Below, in pieces: positions 59,523-64,000 of a DNA stretch of 64,000 nucleotides (position 1 is its first letter; every line of letters starts with the position of its first letter). Under the pieces are notes generated by a model. That model was not told the DNA's origin and ran no database searches. It saw only the letters and a list, made by a program, of their open reading frames with translations. Origin of the DNA: Nocardia cyriacigeorgica (GTDB lineage: Bacteria; Actinomycetota; Actinomycetes; Mycobacteriales; Mycobacteriaceae); assembly GCF_005863245.1 (NCBI RefSeq), contig NZ_VBUT01000002.1, positions 62,001 through 126,000 of the forward strand. The letters run 5' to 3'. The position numbers and the translations under genes were made by a program.

Positions 59523-60980
59523 ATGAGTCGCACCGCACCGAAGTACGCCGGGCCGGCGGCACCGGACTCGGCATCCGATGAGCGACCGGCGTTTTCCCGC
59601 CGCGCCGTGCTCGGGGCGATGGTCGCCGCCGCCGGTCTCGCGGCCTGCGGCGAATCCGCCGACGACGGTACGGCCACGCCCTCCGGTACGCCCGAGGACC
59701 GCGTCGACGTCGCGACCGAGGCCTACGTCTTCGGCTATCCGCTCGTGCTCATGGACGCCACTCGTGCCGCGATGACCGCCGATAGCGGCAACAACCGGTT
59801 CCTGCACGGCACCGCCCTGCCGGTCCCCAGCAGTCGCGGCGCGCGCCGGGTGGGCCTGGACACCCTGTACTCCTCGGCGTGGCTCGATCTGCGTGCGGAA
59901 CCCATGGTGTTGCAGGTGCCGGCGATCGATCCGCGCCGCTACTGGATCATGCAGCTGCTGGATGCCTGGACCAACACCGTGCACAACCCGAGCAGCGTGC
60001 GTCCGCAGGCCGAGAGCGCGGGGGCGCCCTACACGTATCTGATTTCGGGCCCCGGGTGGTCGGGCGAGGTGCCGGAAGGGATGCGGGCGCTACCCATGCC
60101 GACCCGGATGGTGTGGCTGCTTGGCCGGATCCAGGTGAACGGTCCCGGCGATGTGCAGGCCGTCCGCGACATTCAAACCCGGCTGAGGCTGCTGCCGTTG
60201 AGTGCGTGGCCGCCCGACGACGGTGCGCCGGCCCTCGCCCCCGACGGCCCGGTGGAACTGCCGGAACCGCCCGTCGATGTGGTGGCGCGCATGCCCGCCC
60301 GCGACTTCTTCGAGCGCATGTGCGCACTGATGGACGACAACCCGCCCGCCCCCGGCGACGCGCCCGCGCTCGACCGTTTCGCGACCATCGGCATCACCCC
60401 GGGCGGGCGCCCCCGCGGCATCGGCACCGAAGAACTGACCGCGGGCGCGGACACCGCCCAGCGGCAGATCGCGGTGTACCTCGATCCCGGGACCAGGACG
60501 GTCAACGGCTGGGTGATCAATACCGCCATCGGCCGCTACGGGACCAACTATCTGCTGCGGGCCTCCACCGCCGACCGTGGACTCGGCGCGAACGTCGCCG
60601 AGGACGTCATCTACCCGACGTTGTTCGGCGACGCGGGCGACCAGGGGCTGCCGGTCCCGTTCCGGCTCCGGTTCGCACCCGGCCAGACGCCGCCGGTGGA
60701 CGCCTTCTGGTCGCTGACGGCCTACGGTCCCGAGGGGCATCTGATCGCCAACCCGGCCGGGATCTACTCCATCGGTCATCAGGTTCCGGTGGTCTTCCAG
60801 CCTGATGGCTCGCTCGAGCTCGCGGTCCAATACGCCGATCCCGGTTCCGCGGTGCCCGCCGGGAACTGGTTGCCGATCCCGCCCGCGGGACAGTTTTCGC
60901 TGGTGCTGCGGATGTACGCGCCGAAGGAAGCGGCTCGGACCGGTGCGTGGGTGCCGCCGCCGCTCGAACCGGTCACCTGA
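59523..60980 (+). CDS. DUF1254/DUF1214 lipoprotein
   Basis: 485 residues. A twin-arginine-like signal with lipobox (FSRRAVLGAMVAAAGLAACGE, Cys about residue 43), then DUF1254 (YVFGYPLVLMDATR ... VGLDTLYSSAWLDLR) and DUF1214 (YGTNYLLRASTADRGLGAN ... FWSLTAYGPEGHLI). Common in actinobacteria and proteobacteria; no enzymatic function established. ATG 59523 has AGGGAG at seven bases. Likely anchored to the outside of the membrane. Confidence 0.92.
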   Translation: MSRTAPKYAGPAAPDSASDERPAFSRRAVLGAMVAAAGLAACGESADDGTATPSGTPEDRVDVATEAYVFGYPLVLMDATRAAMTADSGNNRFLHGTALPVPSSRGARRVGLDTLYSSAWLDLRAEPMVLQVPAIDPRRYWIMQLLDAWTNTVHNPSSVRPQAESAGAPYTYLISGPGWSGEVPEGMRALPMPTRMVWLLGRIQVNGPGDVQAVRDIQTRLRLLPLSAWPPDDGAPALAPDGPVELPEPPVDVVARMPARDFFERMCALMDDNPPAPGDAPALDRFATIGITPGGRPRGIGTEELTAGADTAQRQIAVYLDPGTRTVNGWVINTAIGRYGTNYLLRASTADRGLGANVAEDVIYPTLFGDAGDQGLPVPFRLRFAPGQTPPVDAFWSLTAYGPEGHLIANPAGIYSIGHQVPVVFQPDGSLELAVQYADPGSAVPAGNWLPIPPAGQFSLVLRMYAPKEAARTGAWVPPPLEPVT

Positions 60981-61044
60981 CCAGGTCGAGTGCGGATCGA
61001 GCGTGTGGCGGCGTCGACCGGCAGGGTGAGTTAACCGACATTAC

Positions 61045-61057
61045 TAAACGGCGTTTA
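61045..61057. promoter_or_regulatory. TAAACG-G-CGTTTA palindrome, TetR autooperator candidate
   Basis: Perfect 13-bp dyad 14 bp before the WHG-type TetR start. Positioned to block transcription of its own gene. Confidence 0.6.
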
Positions 61058-61071
61058 CTCGTCGGCCGGTT

Positions 61072-61821
61072 GTGGTTACATCTTCCGGTGTGAACCTCCG
61101 GATCAGCCAACCCGTGCCGCGTGGGCGCGCGCCGGTGATCACCGACGCCGACATCCGGCGCGCGGCCAGGGAACTTCTGGTCGAGCACGGCGCGGACGCG
61201 GTCACGCTGCGCGCGATCGCCCGCTCGCTCGGGGTCACCGCACCCGCGCTGTACCGGTACTACAAATCGCTCGACGACCTGATGGAAGCCCTGCGCCTGG
61301 AGATCTGCGCCGACCTGGCCGCCGAACTGTCGGACCGGATCGCCGAACTCCCCGACGACGGCGCGGTCCAGTTCTTCGCCATCTGCCAGGGGTTCCGGCA
61401 CTGGGCGCTGGCCCACACCAGGGAATTCACGCTCGTGTTCGCCTCGCCGGGCGCCGGGCGCGGCGTGCGCGGCTTCGACGAGCCGTTCGGCCGGATCTTC
61501 CTGGCCGCCGCCGGCAGGCTGCTGGCCACCTACGACGTCATCACCCCGCCCGCCGACGACATCCCGGACGAACTACGCGCCGACCTGCAACGCTTCCAGG
61601 CCGAACTGCTTGGCGCGCTCGCCGAGGCGGGCCAGCCCGCCGCCGCCGACCGGATCGACCTCGGCGTCACCTATCTGATGATCCAGATCTGGGCGCGGCT
61701 GTACGGGCACGTCACCCTCGAGGTGTTCGGCAACTATCCGGTGCCGCTGTCGAATCCGGAGGTGCTGTTCGACGCCATGCTGGCCGACCTCGGCCGCTCC
61801 GCCGGACTCATTCCCGGCTGA
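61072..61821 (+). CDS. TetR-family regulator, WHG domain
   Basis: 249 residues. HTH at about 23-70 (DIRRAARELLVEHGADAVTLRAI, GVTAPALYRYYKSLDDLMEAL) and a C-terminal WHG-type domain (FRHWALAHTREFTLVFASPG ... LMIQIWARLYGHVTLEVFG), where the W-x-x-L-Y-G-H-V-x-L-E name motif is evident. Start GTG 61072, or GTG 61090 in frame. No neighbouring target gene is clear. Convergent with the TerD-HNH gene, four bases apart. Confidence 0.88.
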   Translation: MVTSSGVNLRISQPVPRGRAPVITDADIRRAARELLVEHGADAVTLRAIARSLGVTAPALYRYYKSLDDLMEALRLEICADLAAELSDRIAELPDDGAVQFFAICQGFRHWALAHTREFTLVFASPGAGRGVRGFDEPFGRIFLAAAGRLLATYDVITPPADDIPDELRADLQRFQAELLGALAEAGQPAAADRIDLGVTYLMIQIWARLYGHVTLEVFGNYPVPLSNPEVLFDAMLADLGRSAGLIPG

Positions 61822-61825
61822 GCGC

Positions 61826-63550
61826 TCAGATCCGGGCGCCCTTGGCGCGGTTGCAGGCCCGGCACAGGATCTGCAGGTTGGTGGCGCTGGTGGCGCCGCC
61901 GCGGCTGAGCGGAATGATGTGGTCGAACTCCAGGTAATGACCGTCGCCGCATTCGACGCATCGCCCGCCGTCGCGTTGCCAGACCTCGGCTTTCACCTCC
62001 TGCGGGATGCTCCTGGTGTCGCGCTGCCCTGGCGTGAGAGCCAGGCGTTTGGCGACCCGCAGCGCACCCTCGACGGCCGCGGCCAGGTAGTGCGGATCGT
62101 CGACGGCGAAGCGGGCCCCGCCGCGCGCCGACGTCGCGGCGATCACCACGGTGTCGGCACCGGAGGTGTCCTCGCGCTCGATGGCGACCGAGACGATCCG
62201 TGACCACGGCATCTCGATCCCGGAGTCGGAACCGACGAACCGCAGCTTCTTATTGCTGACGATCAGCCGCCCGTCGGTGTACTTGGGCCCCTTGGCCAGC
62301 ACGCGAATCTGCGTGGCGTCCGCGTCGAAGTGCACCTTCTCCTCGGGGTCCAGGTGCAGGCCGTGGCCGCGTACCGTCGGCAGGTCCCCGGCGCGCAACC
62401 GGGTGAGGGTGCGGCCGCGATGCATCCGGCGGTACAGGTCGTCGATCGCGGGTCCGGTGAGCTGTAGTTCGGCGATGGTCTCCTTGAAGCGCTCGAATTC
62501 CGGGCCCTCGATCTGGCCGTCGGCCATCGCGAAGGCCACCATCCGCTCCATATGGTCGAGCGCGAGCGGATGCAGGGATGCGCGCCCGACGCTCTCGTCG
62601 ATGCGCTGATATCGCAGCGACGCCCACAGCTGCTCCCATTCGGGACCCTGCGGTCCCGGACCGGACAGCACCCGCCAGACCTGGGTGTGCCAGTGGGTCA
62701 GATACTCCTCGATCTCCTCGGCGCAGCCGCGGCACGGGTGGTGTCCGCCGAAGAGCTTGCGGCGCCTGCGGTTACCGCACCGATCGCAGGTGTGCGGCTG
62801 TGCGGGCAGGCGAGGGCGGGTGTCGCCGGTCCAGTGCGAGCCGTCCCACCAGCGCAGCCGGGCACTGTCATGCGGGTCGACGTGCCAGTCGGCTCGCTCG
62901 GCGTTCGGCGGCGGTCCGGGTTCGGCGGGCAGTTCCACGACGGCATCGCGACGCAACGTCAGCGTCGGTGCGGTGCGCGCCGGTTCCTGCGTGAGCACGG
63001 AGCCCTGGGTGCGCTCACGTGCCTGCGATGGTGCGGCCTGCCTGCCCGGCTCGTCGACGACCACACCGAACTCGGTGACCAGCCCGGTCATCCCGGACGC
63101 CCAGCCCTGCGCCACGGCCCGGAATCGCCACTGCCCCTCGCGCCGATAGAACTCACCGAACATCATCGCGGTGACCGGCTCCGAGCCCTCGATCTCGAAC
63201 ACCGCGATCGCGCCGTCGGCATCGTGCACCGTGACGGTGAGGCCCGCGACATCGGCGAAGCTGCCGTCGTCCACCGACCCGGACACGACGATGCGCGCGA
63301 TCTCGGCTTCGGTGCGCGGCAACGACACACTCAGCCGTGCCGTGCCCGCCGGGGCCGCCTGATCGAGGGTGACGGCCTGGGAGATGTGCCGGGGCGCGTT
63401 GTAGAACACCAGATCACGATCGTTGCGCACCGTGCCCGAATCCGTGAGCAGCAGCGCGTGCGCGTCCACCGCATGCTCCGAACGCCATGAAACAACCACG
63501 GCTAGAAGCGAAGTCGGTACCGGCGCGTTCGCGCCCTTGCTGAGTTTCAT
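61826..63550 (-). CDS. TerD-DUF2510-zinc ribbon-TerB-like-HNH endonuclease protein
   Basis: 574 residues in a chain of modules: TerD domain (about 1-190; KLSKGANAPV, LVFYNAPRH, IEGSEPVTAMMFGEFYRREGQ, ASGMTGLVTEFGV); low-complexity linker; DUF2510-like segment (DWHVDPHDSARLRWWDGSHW); four-Cys zinc ribbon (CDRCGNRRRRKLFGG ... CRGC); TerB-like helices (LALDHMERMVAFAMADGQIE); GRAM/PH-like strands (KYTDGRLIVSNKKLRFVG, MPWSRIVSVAIE); and a C-terminal HNH nuclease (CVECGDGHYLEFDHIIPLSRGG ... NLQILCRACNRAKG). TerD/TerB are Ca-linked stress-system modules. ATG 63550 is the TerD start and has no ribosome site (leaderless possible). Confidence 0.9.
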   Translation of the reverse strand: MKLSKGANAPVPTSLLAVVVSWRSEHAVDAHALLLTDSGTVRNDRDLVFYNAPRHISQAVTLDQAAPAGTARLSVSLPRTEAEIARIVVSGSVDDGSFADVAGLTVTVHDADGAIAVFEIEGSEPVTAMMFGEFYRREGQWRFRAVAQGWASGMTGLVTEFGVVVDEPGRQAAPSQARERTQGSVLTQEPARTAPTLTLRRDAVVELPAEPGPPPNAERADWHVDPHDSARLRWWDGSHWTGDTRPRLPAQPHTCDRCGNRRRRKLFGGHHPCRGCAEEIEEYLTHWHTQVWRVLSGPGPQGPEWEQLWASLRYQRIDESVGRASLHPLALDHMERMVAFAMADGQIEGPEFERFKETIAELQLTGPAIDDLYRRMHRGRTLTRLRAGDLPTVRGHGLHLDPEEKVHFDADATQIRVLAKGPKYTDGRLIVSNKKLRFVGSDSGIEMPWSRIVSVAIEREDTSGADTVVIAATSARGGARFAVDDPHYLAAAVEGALRVAKRLALTPGQRDTRSIPQEVKAEVWQRDGGRCVECGDGHYLEFDHIIPLSRGGATSATNLQILCRACNRAKGARI

Positions 63551-63695
63551 CGTGGTCGAACTATGCCACGGCCCTCCGACAGGTCCGGCGCGCAGCCACG
63601 GCCCGCGATCGCCGCCGGCCGCGTGCTTGCCGACACCAGGGAATGCGCCCCCGGCAATCCTGTCGCATCGGCGCAGGTTGGGGCACAGTGGTGCT
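63551..63695. other. Divergent promoter region
   Basis: Short gap between the TerD-HNH gene and the next gene on the plus strand; no operator recognised. Confidence 0.3.
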
Positions 63696-64000
63696 ATGAC
63701 GAATCCGAAGGATGCGGGCAAGCAGCCGCCGGGGCGGGCGCCCGGATCGCGGAAGGTGCCCAACCCGGGCGACGTCCTGGCCGCGGCCCAGTCGGCGGTG
63801 GAGGCGGCGCAGACCGCGGCCGGGCAGGCGCTGGACGCCGCGCGGATGACCGCCGGCTACTCCTTCGACGCGGCGGTGCGGCTGCCACCGGCCTCGGCGC
63901 AGCTGGCCTCGCAGCTGCCCGACCTGCTGGACAATCTGTCCACCGCCATCGACCGGCTCAACTCCACCATCGACCGGCTCGACCGCACGCTGGCTCTGGC
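63696..64000 (+). CDS. Phasin-like helical protein (cut by window end)
   Basis: 101 codons present, still open. After a polar, proline-rich start (GKQPPGRAPGSRKVPNPGD) comes an alanine/glutamine-rich amphipathic helix (VLAAAQSAVEAAQTAAGQAL) and a coiled-coil-like LSTAIDRLNSTIDRLDRTLAL. Looks like a phasin or other helical granule/membrane-associated protein; the C-terminal part is missing so no family call. ATG 63696. Confidence 0.55.
   Translation, partial: MTNPKDAGKQPPGRAPGSRKVPNPGDVLAAAQSAVEAAQTAAGQALDAARMTAGYSFDAAVRLPPASAQLASQLPDLLDNLSTAIDRLNSTIDRLDRTLAL

Overview
The window is G+C-rich chromosomal DNA of a mycolic-acid-containing actinomycete, most likely Nocardia or a close relative. 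The evidence is an EphD-type hydrolase/SDR fusion, two WS/DGAT acyltransferases, an MPT83-like fasciclin lipoprotein, a KstR-type steroid regulon, an acyl-ACP desaturase, Holin-X/DUF3618/DUF4235 envelope genes and XRE/DUF397 pairs. Rhodococcus or Gordonia cannot be excluded. Coding is dense, with many GTG starts, ATGA/GTGA start-stop overlaps and several apparently leaderless genes.

Layout. 0-3.5 kb: end of a NUDIX gene, two tandem RNHCP genes, a decayed patch (TetR fragment, frameshifted alpha/beta hydrolase), paired 14-bp operators, a DUF6463-like membrane protein and a GNAT acetyltransferase. 3.6-7.4 kb: FAD monooxygenase with a divergent TetR, an RsbW-like protein and a fasciclin lipoprotein. 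7.5-12.6 kb: a probable light or photo-oxidative stress module (photolyase, lipocalin, CarH/LitR-like MerR, MMPL exporter) carrying 11-bp repeats. 12.7-22.8 kb: cold shock protein, WS/DGAT and esterase, carboxyltransferase, a repeat-bearing non-coding stretch, a lipase, and a two-gene membrane operon whose proteins share an N/G-rich motif.

22.9-35.3 kb is a lipid/steroid catabolic region: acyl-CoA synthetase, a six-gene operon (two DUF35 proteins, three thiolase-like proteins, TetR), aldehyde dehydrogenase, 3alpha/20beta-HSD-like SDR, alpha/beta hydrolase and WS/DGAT. Five sites fit the KstR consensus TNNAACNNGTTNNA, each close to the start of one of these transcription units. 35.5-39.3 kb is an operon of a PF10118 ferritin-like protein, a flavin/2Fe-2S reductase and EphD.

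39.3-53.2 kb is partly accessory: a leaderless divergent locus with Gly/Cys-tailed membrane proteins, quinone oxidoreductase, deazaflavin-dependent nitroreductase, tRNA-Met(CAT), an XRE/DUF397 pair, a degenerate resolvase-like protein, a methyltransferase, the DUF4383/Holin-X/DUF3618/DUF4235 operon, a TetR/KAS III pair, PepSY plus a two-component system, and a desaturase. An inverted 56-bp copy of the tRNA-Met 3' part lies at 53.1 kb.

53.2-64 kb: MerR, a DGPF protein with an ECF42-like sigma factor, a LuxR-ATPase fragment, a MerR-sliding-clamp fusion with its partner, an inverted pair of small membrane paralogues, a DUF1254 lipoprotein, a WHG-type TetR, a TerD/DUF2510/zinc-ribbon/TerB-like/HNH protein, and the start of a phasin-like gene. 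The best candidates for undescribed systems are the shared-motif membrane pair (20.7-22.8 kb), the TerD-HNH protein (61.8-63.6 kb), the light module (7.5-12.6 kb) and the MerR-clamp unit (56.8-58.5 kb).
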